This document shows positions 46,919 through 56,508 of a stretch of 64,000 nt of DNA, one piece after another. Location: contig JASBVM010000039.1 in the NCBI GenBank assembly GCA_029961055.1, positions 1 to 64,000 of the forward strand. Reading direction: 5' to 3'. Within the stretch, counting starts at the first letter, position 1. Every line of letters starts with the position of its first letter. The translations under genes were made by a program, and so were the position numbers. Source of the stretch: Bacillota bacterium. GTDB taxonomy: Bacteria; Bacillota; Sulfobacillia; JAIMAT01. The notes under the pieces were generated by a model. The model worked only from the letters and a program-made list of their open reading frames with translations, searched no databases and had not been told where the DNA came from.

Positions 46919-48625
46919 ATGGAGCGTGTCGACAACCCCGACGGTGATCGCACGGCACCCGAGGTGGAAGCGACCGGTCGGACGCAGGAAGCCCGGGACG
47001 GGAGCGGGGCGGAGGCGGCGCCCGGCCGCGGACCGGCACGGCGCCCGCCCTTCCGCCGGCAGGGGCCGGCCTGGCTGAACGCGGTCCTGGGTCTCGGCCT
47101 CGTGGCGGCGCTCGCCTGGGGCGGCTGGGAGCACTCGGCGCGCCAGCGGATGCAGATGGCGCTGGAGGCCCGCTACCAGCAGGCCTTCTACGACACGGTC
47201 GACCGGAGCGGCCAGGCGGAGGTGGCGCTGGACAAGGCGCTGGTGGCGAGCAGCCCCACCCGCCGGGCCTACCAGCTCCAGGAGGTCTGGCGCTACGCCT
47301 CCCAGGCCCACGCCTCGCTCTCGCTCCTGCCGCTCTCCAGCGTCGACCTCTCCCCGACGCGGAAGTTTCTGGCCCAGCTGGGGGACTACGCGCACGTGCT
47401 GGCCGACCGGCTGAGCGCCGGCACGGCGGCGGGGTCGGCCCCCGCCCCGGCCCGGGAGCAGACGACCCAGCTGCTGGCGCTCCGCCAGGCGCTCTCGCAG
47501 CTGAACGGGCAGCTCCACGCCACGGCGAGGAACCTCTCCGCCCGCAACTACCTGTGGAGCTCCGCGCTGGAGCCACGCCCGGTGCTGGCGCTCCACCTGC
47601 CCCGGCTCGGCCGGTCCGGTGGCGGGCCGGCGCCGCAGGGGCAGGCCGCCCCGGCCGCGACGCTCGCCCGGGCGCCCGGCGTGCCCGCCGTCGATCCGCT
47701 CTTCGCCCAGATCGCCCGGGCCAACCGGGAGATCGAGCGGATGCCCTCGCTGGCCTACGACGGTCCCTTCTCCGACGAGGCGCTGAGCATGACGCCCAAG
47801 GCTCCGGGGGGGCCGAACGTCAGCGCGGCGGCGGCGCGGCGGACGGCGCTGGCGTGGGCCGAGGCGAGCCGGGGTCCGGGGGGCGGGCCTTCCTGGAGGG
47901 TCTCCGCTTCGCCCCAGCAGCTGAACGGGCCGCTGCCGGCCTACCGGTTCGTGTTGACGCGGGACCGGGCGGGCGGAACGGAACAGCTGATCGTCGACGT
48001 CTGGCGGGCGGGAGGCCACGTGCTCAGCCTCCTCTCCAACCGGGGGCCGGGGAGGGCCCGCCTGGGGCCCGCCGACGCCCGCCGCATCGCCTCGGACTTC
48101 GTCCGCCGGCTCGGCTTCGCCGGCGCGGTGCCCACCTACAGCCTGGTGACGGGGAGCATCGCCACCGTCACCCTGGTCGACACCACCCCGTCCCCGGGCG
48201 CGGGCGGGGCGGCAGGCGGCGCGCCCGGCGCCGCCGCGGGCGGGGAGCCGGTCCTCCTCTACCCCGACCTGCTCAAGGTGCGGGTGGCGCTGGACGACGG
48301 CGAGGTGGTCGGCTTCGACGGCCTGCCCTACTGGCTCCATCACCGCAGCCGGGCGCTGCCGGCCCCGCGGATCAGCGCCTCGCAGGCGGCCGCCATCGCC
48401 ACCGGGACGGGGACGCAGAGGGGGCTTCCTCCCGCCTCCCGGCTGACGGTGGAGGCGGTCCGCCCGGCGGTGATCCCCCTGGAGTCGGGCCGCGAGGCGT
48501 TCACCTGGGAGGTGCGCGCCCGCTCGTCCTCTTCCGTCTACCTGATCTACGTCGACGTCGCCGACGGGAGCGAGGAGCGGATCCTTCTCATGGTGCCGAC
48601 GCCCGGCGGCCAGCTCACGATGTGA
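46919..48625 (+). CDS. ypeB: Germination protein YpeB
   Basis: YpeB stabilises and localises SleB in the spore. The 568 residues have an Arg/Glu/Gly-rich cytoplasmic start, one transmembrane anchor (about 50-68, LNAVLGLGLVAALAWGG) and a long helical region (about 70-220: ARYQQAFYDTVDRSGQAEV, LQEVWRYASQAHASLSLLPL). PepSY-like domains fill the C-terminal half (about 300-560). Insertions rich in Gly/Ala/Pro near 178-195 and 420-440 make it longer than Bacillus YpeB (about 450 residues). The ATG at 46919 has GGTGGAGGTG upstream. Its end overlaps the convergent MFS gene by 11 bases. Confidence 0.9.
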   Translation: MERVDNPDGDRTAPEVEATGRTQEARDGSGAEAAPGRGPARRPPFRRQGPAWLNAVLGLGLVAALAWGGWEHSARQRMQMALEARYQQAFYDTVDRSGQAEVALDKALVASSPTRRAYQLQEVWRYASQAHASLSLLPLSSVDLSPTRKFLAQLGDYAHVLADRLSAGTAAGSAPAPAREQTTQLLALRQALSQLNGQLHATARNLSARNYLWSSALEPRPVLALHLPRLGRSGGGPAPQGQAAPAATLARAPGVPAVDPLFAQIARANREIERMPSLAYDGPFSDEALSMTPKAPGGPNVSAAAARRTALAWAEASRGPGGGPSWRVSASPQQLNGPLPAYRFVLTRDRAGGTEQLIVDVWRAGGHVLSLLSNRGPGRARLGPADARRIASDFVRRLGFAGAVPTYSLVTGSIATVTLVDTTPSPGAGGAAGGAPGAAAGGEPVLLYPDLLKVRVALDDGEVVGFDGLPYWLHHRSRALPAPRISASQAAAIATGTGTQRGLPPASRLTVEAVRPAVIPLESGREAFTWEVRARSSSSVYLIYVDVADGSEERILLMVPTPGGQLTM

Positions 48626-49925
48626 GGTCGGGCCCCGCCGGCCGGGGGGCGGGCTTCCTGGCCGGCCGGCCGCCGCCGCGGCCCCGGAAGAACCAGCCGA
48701 AGAGGAGCGTCCCGACCAGGTAACAGGCGATGGTCAGGGTGAAGGCACCGCTGAAGCCGGAGTGGAGCTGGAGGTAGCCGCTGGCCAGCGGGCCGAGGCC
48801 GCCGCGGCCGAGGCTGCCGAGCATCGCGTTGAGGCTGGTCAGCGTCGCCCGCCGCCGCTCGCTCACCTGTTCCAGGGCGAAGGTGGTCTGGACGGGCATG
48901 GACATGTTCATCAGCGCGTTCCGCGCGTAGTAGGCGACCACCACCCAGCGCAGGTCGCGGGAGTAGGCGAGGATGGCCAGGAAGGGGAGCGAGGCGAGCT
49001 GCGTCCCCACCACCGTCCGCACGGCGCCCCAGCGCTCCGCCAGGACCGGCGCCACCAGCGTGGCCGCGGCCGTCACCACCGAGGAGAACCCGAAGAGGAG
49101 ACCGATGCGCGAGGTATCCAGTCCGAACTCCAGATAGAAGTAAAGCTGGAAGAAGACCACCATCGCGCCCGCGCCGAAGGCGATGAGCGCCTCGGGCAGG
49201 AGCAGGCGCGCGAAGGTGCGAGCCTCCTCGCGGTCGGCGGGCAGGAGATCGCGCCAGGCCAGGCGGGGAGCTCCGGCCGGCGCGGCCGAGGGCGACCCGT
49301 CGGAGCGGGGCTCCAGGCCGATGCGGAGTGCGGGCCAGAGGGCCAGCAGGTTGAAGAGGTCGATCAGGCCGAAGGCGAGCTGGAGCGGGAGCGCGTCGGT
49401 GGAACGCTGCCCGAGCCGCGCGGCGGCATAGGCGGGGACGGCGCCGGCCAGGAGGCTTCCGGCCAGTCCTGAGCCGAACATGATCGATTCGTTGACCGAG
49501 AAGAGGTAGACCCGCTCCTCCGGCGACGAGTAGGCGGCCATCATGGGTGCGCCGATCACCCAGGAGAGCGCCCCGGCCGCACCGGTGAGGGCGGAGAGCA
49601 CGATCAGCTCGAGGGAGCCGTGGGCGAGGCCCAGGCCCGCCGTGGCCACCAGGTTGAGCACCGTCCCCGCCAGCAGGAAGGGGCGGTAGCCCAGCCGGTC
49701 GGCGGCCAGCCCCACCGGCAGGCCGAGGAGGAGGACGGCGACCGACGGCAGCCCGTTGAGCAGGCCGACGAAGTCCGGCCCGTACCCCAGCGCGTGGATG
49801 TACAGGTTGAAGACCAGGTTGAACATGTTCCAGCTCAGGCTGGTGAGGAGGCTGTAGAGCAGGTAGGCCCGGGCGCTGGGGCTGAAACGGGCGATGCGGG
49901 CGGCGTACCGGCGCAGCGCTCCCAC
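48615..49925 (-). CDS. Major facilitator superfamily transporter
   Basis: A 436-residue membrane protein with about 11-12 transmembrane helices in two halves. MFS marks include GLPVGLAADRLGYRPFLLAG (loop 2-3 motif) in the first half and a repeat-like VAPVLAERWGAVRTVVGTQ in the second. A hydrophilic loop (about 208-245) separates them. The substrate cannot be inferred; the family includes drug and sugar exporters. The C-terminal tail is Arg/Pro/Gly-rich. The GTG start lies 4 bases after the murJ stop, so the two are probably cotranscribed. Confidence 0.85.
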   Translation of the reverse strand: MGALRRYAARIARFSPSARAYLLYSLLTSLSWNMFNLVFNLYIHALGYGPDFVGLLNGLPSVAVLLLGLPVGLAADRLGYRPFLLAGTVLNLVATAGLGLAHGSLELIVLSALTGAAGALSWVIGAPMMAAYSSPEERVYLFSVNESIMFGSGLAGSLLAGAVPAYAAARLGQRSTDALPLQLAFGLIDLFNLLALWPALRIGLEPRSDGSPSAAPAGAPRLAWRDLLPADREEARTFARLLLPEALIAFGAGAMVVFFQLYFYLEFGLDTSRIGLLFGFSSVVTAAATLVAPVLAERWGAVRTVVGTQLASLPFLAILAYSRDLRWVVVAYYARNALMNMSMPVQTTFALEQVSERRRATLTSLNAMLGSLGRGGLGPLASGYLQLHSGFSGAFTLTIACYLVGTLLFGWFFRGRGGGRPARKPAPRPAGPDLTS

Positions 49926-49929
49926 GGGC

Positions 49930-51495
49930 TCAGACCGCCATGCGGCGGGCCAGCATGCGCCTGCCGGCCGAGAGCGCCTCCTGTACCTCTGGAACGCGGA
50001 GGAGCCAGAGGGCGAGGCCGTAGACGAGGACGGAGATCAGACCCGCGATCACGAGCCAGAGCGCCTGGTGGAGGAGGCCGGTGCCGGGGCCCGGCACCCC
50101 GGCCACCCTCTCCCAGCCGTAGGCCGCGGCGGTCATCGCCAGGGAGGCCAGCGTGATCCGGGTCCACTTGGCCGCCTCCCCCTCCAGCGCGCCCCGGAGC
50201 CCTTTCAGGCCGATCCCCAGCCAGAGCGTCTGCACCCAGGTGGCCACCGTGGAGGCCAGCGCCAGGCCGCCCAACCCCATCGGCCCGACCAGGGCGAAGC
50301 TGAGCGCGATGGTGATCGCCACCCCGGCGATGTTGACCGCCATGGGCGTCCGCGTGTCCTGGCGCGCGTAGAAGGTGCGCCGCAAGACATCCTGCGTGGT
50401 GGCCGCCGGCAGCCCCGCCGCGTACATGGCCAGCGCCACCGAGGTCATCGCCGTGGCCCGGGAGTCGAAGGCCCCGCGCTCGAAGAGGAAGCGGACGATG
50501 GGCTCGCCCAGGACGATCAGGAGGAGCGCCACCGGGATCCCGGTCAGCAGACCCAGATCGAGCCCGCGGCGCGTCAGCGACAGCGTGCCCGGCTCGTCCC
50601 CGCGGGCGACGCGGTCCGAGAGCACCGGGTAGAGCACCGTGCCGACGGCCGCGGTGAAGAGGCCGGTGGGGAGCATGAAGAGGAGGCTGGCGTAGTTGAG
50701 CGCCGAGATGCTGCCGGCCGGCAGGCTGGAGCCGAGCATCCGGTTGATCACCGGGCTGAGCTGGACCACCACCATCCCCAGCAGCACCGGCGTCATCAGC
50801 CGCCCCACGTCGGCCAGCGCCGGCTGCTCCAGGTCGACGCGCCAGGTGAACCGCCCCAGGCCGCGCATCCCCGGCAGCTGGGCCAGCGTCTGGACCAGCG
50901 TGCCCACCAGGAGGCCGGCCGCGGCCGCCTCGATCCCCGCCCGCCCGCCGAACACGAGGACCGCGCCGATCACGGTCAGGTTCTGCCAGACCGGCGCCAG
51001 CGCCGGCAGCGTGAACCGCCGGTGCGCCTGCTCCACCCCGGTCAGCACCGCCCCCACGGAGAGGAAGACCATCATGGGCAGCAGGATCCTCGTCAGGCGG
51101 ACCGCCAGGTCCATGCGCGACGCGGGGAAGCCCGGCGCGATCAGTTCGATCATGGGGACGGTCAGCCCCCACATGATCGCCACCAGGAGGAGCGTCCCGC
51201 CGCTGACCAGGATGAGGAGGCTGGAGTACAGCTGGCTCGCCCGCTTCGGGTCGCGGACGTACTCCGCGGTGTACGCGGGGACCACGGTGGTGGAGAGCGC
51301 CGTCCCGACCACCAGCCAGACCAGGTTGGGCACCGTCTGCGCCACCACGTAGGCGTCGGTCAGGCCGCTGGCGCCGTAGCGGGCGGCGATGACGCTCTCG
51401 CGCAGGAAGCCCAGCAGCTTGGAGATCACCGTGGCCACGGCGATCACCCCGGCCGCCTGGGCGAATTGACGCTTGCTGATCACGGCGCTCGCCAC
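49930..51495 (-). CDS. murJ: Lipid II flippase MurJ
   Basis: MurJ moves lipid II across the membrane for peptidoglycan synthesis. The 521 residues have about 14 transmembrane helices. Family landmarks: VISKLLGFLRESVIAARYGAS near the start with the conserved Arg, GLTDAYVVAQTVPNLVW, LLPMMVFLSVGAVLTGVEQA, SPVINRMLGSSLPAGSISAL and VLRRTFYARQDTRTPM. The GTG at 51495 is chosen because AGGAAAGGA lies 5 bases upstream, and the longer frame adds an atypical N-terminus. In spore-formers several paralogs exist (including SpoVB), but this sequence fits the MurJ/MviN type. Confidence 0.93.
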   Translation of the reverse strand: MASAVISKRQFAQAAGVIAVATVISKLLGFLRESVIAARYGASGLTDAYVVAQTVPNLVWLVVGTALSTTVVPAYTAEYVRDPKRASQLYSSLLILVSGGTLLLVAIMWGLTVPMIELIAPGFPASRMDLAVRLTRILLPMMVFLSVGAVLTGVEQAHRRFTLPALAPVWQNLTVIGAVLVFGGRAGIEAAAAGLLVGTLVQTLAQLPGMRGLGRFTWRVDLEQPALADVGRLMTPVLLGMVVVQLSPVINRMLGSSLPAGSISALNYASLLFMLPTGLFTAAVGTVLYPVLSDRVARGDEPGTLSLTRRGLDLGLLTGIPVALLLIVLGEPIVRFLFERGAFDSRATAMTSVALAMYAAGLPAATTQDVLRRTFYARQDTRTPMAVNIAGVAITIALSFALVGPMGLGGLALASTVATWVQTLWLGIGLKGLRGALEGEAAKWTRITLASLAMTAAAYGWERVAGVPGPGTGLLHQALWLVIAGLISVLVYGLALWLLRVPEVQEALSAGRRMLARRMAV

Positions 51496-51700
51496 GCACG
51501 TCCTTTCCTGAACGGGCCAGACCAAAACACAAGGATACACCCTCGTCCTCCGCCCTGCTGGCGAGCGCTCCCCCGTCCGGGGGCTCCATCATGTGCCAGG
51601 CGGCGGCGGAGGCGCCCGGATGCAACGAGATCGCCTTTCTGCTAACCTTGCAAAAGAGATCGACTCGTCACAGGTGTTGACGGGGAGGGCGGCGGCCCAC

Positions 51701-53035
51701 ATGACCACACTCGGAAGACAACTGCGGGCATTGCGCATCGAGCGGGGCCTCAGCCAGGCCCAGGTGGCGGGCAACCTGACCCGCGCCGCCGTCAGCGCGG
51801 TGGAACTCGGCCACATCTGGCCCTCGGTGGACACGTTGGACACCATGACCCGCGGCCTCGGCCTGCCCGACGGCTACCTCTACGAGCTCTACCTGTCGGA
51901 GACGTACGGGGAGGCGCACCTGATCGCCTTCGGCCAGCGCTGCTTCGAGCGCGGCATGGGCGATCTCGCCCGGCGCGCCATGGCCAAGCTGGTGGCGATC
52001 GCCCGGAGCAAGGGCCGCAACCGCGTGGTGACCGAGGTGCTCTGGCGGCTGGGCCTCTGGGCGCTGGCCGAAGGCCGGATCGAGACGGCCACCGCCACCT
52101 TCCACGCCTGCCTGGACCGGGCCATGGGGGAGCGCGACTGGGAGCGGGTGGTCCGGCTCCACCTCCGCCTCGCCGAGCTGGAGCGGGCACAGGGCAGCCG
52201 CGAGGCGGCGCTGGAGCGGCTGATGACCGCTCACCACCTGCTCGCCTGGGTGGGGGAGCGGGCGCCCGATCTCCGCATCCTGGTCAACCACCGGCTGGGC
52301 GACCTCTGCCTGGAGCTGGAGCTCTTTACCCTGGCGCGGGAATACTACCAGGCGGCATGGCAGGAGCTGACCCGGCCGAAGCCGGCCCCCGAGGAGGCCG
52401 CCCCGGGCGCGGCGGGCGCGGAGCCCGTGCCGGGCGACCTGCTGGCCACGCTCGCGCTCGCGCTGGCGACGGTCAGCCGGCGCCTGGGCGACGCCGAGGA
52501 GGCGGCCGAGTGGAGTCGCAGGGCCGACCGGGCCTTCGCCGAGCTGGGCGAGGAAGCCCGGCGCGCCCAGGCGCACGGCGCCTACGGCATGGCGCTGGCC
52601 GACCTGGGCCGGCTGGAAGAGGCGCGCGCCGCCCTGCTCCAGGCCCTGGAGGGCGCCGGGGGCGAGGAGCGCGTCCGGCTCCTGGTGGAGCTGGCCGCGG
52701 TGGAGCAGGGGCTCGGCCAGACCGCCGCCCTGCAGGAACGCGCGGCCGAGGCGCTCGAGCTGGCGGGGGACGACCCGCGGCTGCGGGGCGCGGCGCTCCG
52801 GGTGAGCGCCATGGCGGCGCGCGAGGCGGGATCGCTTGCGGACGCCTTCGAGTCCTTCCTGGAGAGCGCGTCCCTCCTGGCGGGAGCGGGTGAGCGGAGC
52901 GAGCTGCAGCTGACGCTCTCCGAGATCGGGCGGACGCTGGCGCAGACGACGGAGCTGCGCGAGAGCGGCATGGACCGGTACGTGCTGCAGATGTCCAGGT
53001 ACCTGGGGCTGGAGGCGGAGCGCCGGACGGCCTAG
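51701..53035 (+). CDS. XRE-family regulator with TPR domain
   Basis: The 444 residues start with a Cro/CI-type helix-turn-helix (about 4-58: LGRQLRALRIERGLSQAQVA with RAAVSAVELGHIWPS), followed by an all-helical region of TPR-like repeats (about 80-440: YEAHL-type helices such as ALAEGRIETATATFHACLDR, ALADLGRLEEARAALLQALE, QGLGQTAALQERAAEALEL). This layout is shared by the RRNPP regulators that bind peptides, but no pheromone gene is evident nearby. The ATG at 51701 is preceded by GGGGAGGG about 12 bases away; an earlier start at 51593 is possible. It diverges from murJ. Confidence 0.82.
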   Translation: MTTLGRQLRALRIERGLSQAQVAGNLTRAAVSAVELGHIWPSVDTLDTMTRGLGLPDGYLYELYLSETYGEAHLIAFGQRCFERGMGDLARRAMAKLVAIARSKGRNRVVTEVLWRLGLWALAEGRIETATATFHACLDRAMGERDWERVVRLHLRLAELERAQGSREAALERLMTAHHLLAWVGERAPDLRILVNHRLGDLCLELELFTLAREYYQAAWQELTRPKPAPEEAAPGAAGAEPVPGDLLATLALALATVSRRLGDAEEAAEWSRRADRAFAELGEEARRAQAHGAYGMALADLGRLEEARAALLQALEGAGGEERVRLLVELAAVEQGLGQTAALQERAAEALELAGDDPRLRGAALRVSAMAAREAGSLADAFESFLESASLLAGAGERSELQLTLSEIGRTLAQTTELRESGMDRYVLQMSRYLGLEAERRTA

Positions 53036-53109
53036 GCCCCGGGGAACGGCGTAGAGATTCGGAACGGAGAGAGCTCGGGAGAGGAGGGGCGACCATCTCA
53101 GCGGCAGCT

Positions 53110-53781
53110 ATGCAGGCCGTCGCCGTCGCCGTCGGCGCGCACGAAGGGGGACGCCGGCGGGAGGAGGCCCGGACCATCCGGGTGCTGACCAGCGACGGTC
53201 TGAAGCTGGATCCCTGCAGCCGCAGCACCGCGCTTCAGGAAGTCCGCCTGGGACGCGCGCGCTGGCGCGGACGGTCGACGATCCAGCTGGTCTACAACCC
53301 CTTCGTGGCGCGGCGGATCCGGAAGCAGGTCCTGAAGCGGGACCACCACCGCTGCGCCTGGTGCGGCGGACACGGCGACACCATCGATCACCTCCTGCCC
53401 TGGTCGCAGGGGGGCTTGACCACCCCGGACAACTGCGTCTGCAGCTGCCAGGAGTGCAACGGGCGGCGCGGCGACCGGAGCGTGGAACAGTTCATCGCCG
53501 ACGAGGGGATCCGGCCGACGCACCCCGTGGTGCTCGCCTTCCTGCGGGCGCGGGGGGCGGGGCCGGCGGAGGCTGCGGCCGGAAAGGCGGCCGCGGAGCC
53601 GGCCGGACCGGCGGCCGCCTCCCCGCCGGAGGAGGCCAAGGGCCGCCCGCGGCGGCGGAACCGCCGCCGCGGCCGCCGCGAGGCCGAGAAGAGCGACGAG
53701 CGGCCGGCCGAGCCGAGGGCGACCTGGCTGGAGCCCTGGGTCGGCGAGATCTTCGACGAGCGGTTCGCCTGCGGGGCCTAG
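53110..53781 (+). CDS. HNH endonuclease (McrA-like)
   Basis: The 223-residue protein has a beta-beta-alpha metal nuclease fold: CAWCGGHGDTIDHLLPWSQG then NCVCSCQECNGRRGDR, with two Cys-x2-Cys pairs and the catalytic DH. The N-terminal part (about 22-65, VLTSDGLKLDPC and QLVYNPFVARRIRKQVLKRD) matches the stand-alone HNH proteins widespread in bacteria. The tail (about 155-205) is Ala/Pro-rich and very basic (RPRRRNRRRGRREAEK), probably for nucleic-acid contact. The ATG at 53110 lacks a nearby site, and GAGGAGGGG is 18 bases upstream. No restriction partner or intron is seen. Confidence 0.85.
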   Translation: MQAVAVAVGAHEGGRRREEARTIRVLTSDGLKLDPCSRSTALQEVRLGRARWRGRSTIQLVYNPFVARRIRKQVLKRDHHRCAWCGGHGDTIDHLLPWSQGGLTTPDNCVCSCQECNGRRGDRSVEQFIADEGIRPTHPVVLAFLRARGAGPAEAAAGKAAAEPAGPAAASPPEEAKGRPRRRNRRRGRREAEKSDERPAEPRATWLEPWVGEIFDERFACGA

Positions 53782-53782
53782 T

Positions 53783-53800
53783 CCCGCGGGGTCCCGCGGG
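53783..53800. terminator. Short hairpin between convergent genes
   Basis: CCCGCGG and CCGCGGG form a 7-base stem with a 4-base loop, directly after the HNH stop. It arises from a tandem GTCCCGCGGG repeat. Confidence 0.4.
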
Positions 53801-53817
53801 CGCGGCCACCCCCTGGC

Positions 53818-56508
53818 TCAGCCGGCGAGGGCGGCGCGGAGCGCCTGGACGGCGCGCTCCGCCGCCTGCTTCTGTGCCGAGAAGGCCGGGTTGGTCCGCA
53901 CCTGCTGGAAGAGGCCGGCCGCCTGGGCCGGGAGGCTGCTCTCCGGCCGGCCGGCGAGGCTCCACCAGGCGGCCGCCTCGGGCTGGAGCTGGGCGGGCAG
54001 GCCCGGGAGCGCCGCGGCGATGCGCCGGGCGGCTTCCTGGGCCTGCCCCTCCACCAGGGCGAGCTGGCCCAGGCGGAGGTCCCACATGGGCGTGGACTCC
54101 GGCATCACCATGCCCTCCCGGATCGCCTCGGCGGGCGCGGTCCGGCGCTCGGCCCGGTAGCGGCTCCAGAGCTGGCGCAGCAAGCCGATCTGCTCCCGTG
54201 CCTGGGCACGGAGTGCCGCCGGGTCGCCGGCCGGCGTCGACCCGCCCGCGGAGGCCTGGAGCGCCGTCTGGACGGCCAGCTGCCAGCGGGCACTGGCCAG
54301 GTTGTCGTAGCCGCCGGAGACCTTGGGCTGGAGGTCGATCGCCCGTTCCAGCTCCCGCAGGCCGGGCTGGATCTGGCCGTGCTGGAGCAGGAAGCCGCCG
54401 TAGAGCGCGGCCATGTTGGCGTTGGTGGGGTTGAGCGCGATGCCCCGCTCCATCTCCTTCTGCGCCCGGGCCAGGAGCTGCCGGGCGTCGGGGCCGGGCG
54501 CCGCTCCCGCCTGGGGCAGGCCGTCGGCCTGCGTCATCGCCAGCGCGGCCAGCGCCTGCCCGCGGTCGAAGTGGAAGGAGCCGCTCCACGGATCCAGGGT
54601 GGAGGCCTTCTGGAAGAGATCGGCCGCCTGCTGGTAGCGCTGCCCGTTCAGCGCCTGGGCCGCCGCCTGGCCGTCCTGGAAGCCGGCGGCGAGCGAGAGG
54701 GCGAGCAGAAAGACGAAGCCTAGCGCCGTGAAGCTGGCCGCCTGCGTCCCCCAGGAAGTCCCCTCCCCCTCGCGGCGGCGCGTCGCCCGGGGGACGCCCC
54801 CCGCCCGGGCGGCCGCAGCCTCGCGTTGCGAGGCCCCCGCCTCGGCCAGCGCCCCGGCCGGCGCCTGGTCGGAGAGGCTCTGGGCGGCCGCCAGGAGCGC
54901 CCAGAGGGCCACGGAGACGGCGGACAGCGAGAGGTTGAAGTCGATCAGGCTGTGAAGGCCGAGGAGGAGCGCCGCGCTCCCCACCGCGGCCGCCAGCGCC
55001 CTCCGCTCCGGCTGGAGGCGCCCCGTCGCCCGGACCGCCCGCAGGAGCGCCCGCAGGAGCCCGGCCCAGACCGCCAGGAAGGCGAGCACCCCCACCGCCC
55101 CGGCCTCCACCCAGATCTGGGCCAGGGCGTTGTGCACCTGGGTCGACCAGTACGGGTAGGCCTGGACCTGGTGGTAGAGCGCGTTCCAGGCGCCGCCTCC
55201 GCTGCCCAGGACGGGATCGCGCAGGCCCAGGCGGAGCGCGTCCCCCGTCCAGTCGAGGCGCGACCAGGCCGAGTAGGCGCCGAGGTTGATCTGGCTGAGG
55301 CGCTCGGCCAGCGGTGCGGGCAGCAGGTGGAGGAGCCCCGACGGCGCCCAGAGCCCGAGAGCCACCGCCCCCGCCGCGCCCGCTCCGGGCAGGGCGCGCC
55401 GGGCCCCGGCGAGGGCGGCGCGGGCCGCGCGCCCGCCCCAGAGCGCGGCCAGCCAGCTGCCCGCCAGCACCACCGGAAGGCCGGCCAGGAGCGTTGCCCA
55501 GACCGCCCACGAACTGCCGGGCGGGGCGGCCTGACCCGCCGCGGTCGCCCGGTAGAGCGCCCCCGCCGCCTGCGGGAAGGAGCGGAGCAGGAGGCCGAAG
55601 CTGCCCGGCAGGAGCGCCACCAGCAGGACCAGCGCCTCGAGGACCGTCGCCAGGCGGCGCCCGGGTGGCAGCAGGAAGAGGCCGATCAGGGCGGTCACGG
55701 GGAGGACCAGCAGGGCGCCCCGGGAGTAGGTGAAGACGAAGGCGAAGAGCGAGACGTAGGCGGTGACGGCCAGCGCCTCGAGGCCGAGAAGGCGGAGGGC
55801 CGGGCGGCCGCCGCCCTCCTCCCCGCCCAGCCCCCGCGCCCAGAGCGCCAGCGCCGCCAGGAGGCTGGCTCCCAGGTAGGCGGCCAGGGTGTTCGGATAC
55901 TGGAAGACCGAGTAGAGGCGCGTCCCGTCCCAGGCGCCGTTGTACTGCCAGCTGCCCGCCGCCACCCCGATACCCGCGACGGCCACGGCGCCGCCCGTCG
56001 CGGCCAGCACCGCCGCCACCGCCAGCGCGGCCCTCTCCGCCCGTTCCGGAGAGGGCCGCCCGTAGCCGAGGCCGGCCAGGCGGATCGTCAGGTAGACCAG
56101 GAGGTAGAGGAGGATCTTGAGATCTTCCTGGACGGCCGAGCGGCGGTCCACCGCCACCAGCGTCGAGAGCAGGTAGGCGACCAGGAAGCCCGCCGCGGCC
56201 ACGTCCGGCCAGTGGGCGCGGAACACCCGGCCGGCGGTGCGGGCGCGGAAGAGCGACCACGGGTCGGCCGGCGCGCGCCGGAAGCGGAGCGCCAGCGCCC
56301 AGGCGGCCAGCGGGATGGCGGCCAGAAGCGCCACCAGCTGCTCGAACGGGAAGTAGAGCCCCCGGAAGAAGGGCGTCACCGCCAGGAGCAGGAGCGCCCC
56401 CGCCAGGGGACCCAGCTCCCAGGCGGGGTGGGCGGCTTCCTGAGGCCGGCGCGCCGCCTGCGCCTGGGACTGCGGGCGCCGGGCACGACCCTTCTTGACG
56501 TCGCTCAA
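53818..56508 (-). CDS. O-antigen ligase/polymerase-type membrane protein with C-terminal TPRs
   Basis: The 896 residues combine a membrane part (about 30-530, roughly 12 helices) with a cytoplasmic or external TPR part (about 620-890). The Wzy_C-like core shows FVFTYSRGALLVLPVTALIG and a large loop with RLGLRDPVLGSGGGAWNALY and TQVHNALAQIWVEAGAVG (conserved His), as in WaaL/PglL-type enzymes that join or transfer polysaccharides. TPR-like units include ALNGQRYQQAADLFQKASTL and GIALNPTNANMAALYGGFL. In a spore-former the product is more likely a cell-wall polymer or glycan than O-antigen. The TTG start overlaps the lipid-kinase stop (TTGA); GGAGGT is 8 bases upstream. Confidence 0.82.
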   Translation of the reverse strand: MSDVKKGRARRPQSQAQAARRPQEAAHPAWELGPLAGALLLLAVTPFFRGLYFPFEQLVALLAAIPLAAWALALRFRRAPADPWSLFRARTAGRVFRAHWPDVAAAGFLVAYLLSTLVAVDRRSAVQEDLKILLYLLVYLTIRLAGLGYGRPSPERAERAALAVAAVLAATGGAVAVAGIGVAAGSWQYNGAWDGTRLYSVFQYPNTLAAYLGASLLAALALWARGLGGEEGGGRPALRLLGLEALAVTAYVSLFAFVFTYSRGALLVLPVTALIGLFLLPPGRRLATVLEALVLLVALLPGSFGLLLRSFPQAAGALYRATAAGQAAPPGSSWAVWATLLAGLPVVLAGSWLAALWGGRAARAALAGARRALPGAGAAGAVALGLWAPSGLLHLLPAPLAERLSQINLGAYSAWSRLDWTGDALRLGLRDPVLGSGGGAWNALYHQVQAYPYWSTQVHNALAQIWVEAGAVGVLAFLAVWAGLLRALLRAVRATGRLQPERRALAAAVGSAALLLGLHSLIDFNLSLSAVSVALWALLAAAQSLSDQAPAGALAEAGASQREAAAARAGGVPRATRRREGEGTSWGTQAASFTALGFVFLLALSLAAGFQDGQAAAQALNGQRYQQAADLFQKASTLDPWSGSFHFDRGQALAALAMTQADGLPQAGAAPGPDARQLLARAQKEMERGIALNPTNANMAALYGGFLLQHGQIQPGLRELERAIDLQPKVSGGYDNLASARWQLAVQTALQASAGGSTPAGDPAALRAQAREQIGLLRQLWSRYRAERRTAPAEAIREGMVMPESTPMWDLRLGQLALVEGQAQEAARRIAAALPGLPAQLQPEAAAWWSLAGRPESSLPAQAAGLFQQVRTNPAFSAQKQAAERAVQALRAALAG

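Noticed and set aside
53110-53781. The HNH protein as part of an IscB-like or CRISPR-related RNA-guided nuclease.
   Set aside because: It lacks RuvC motifs and any nearby repeat or guide-RNA-like structure; the N-terminal part matches ordinary stand-alone HNH proteins.
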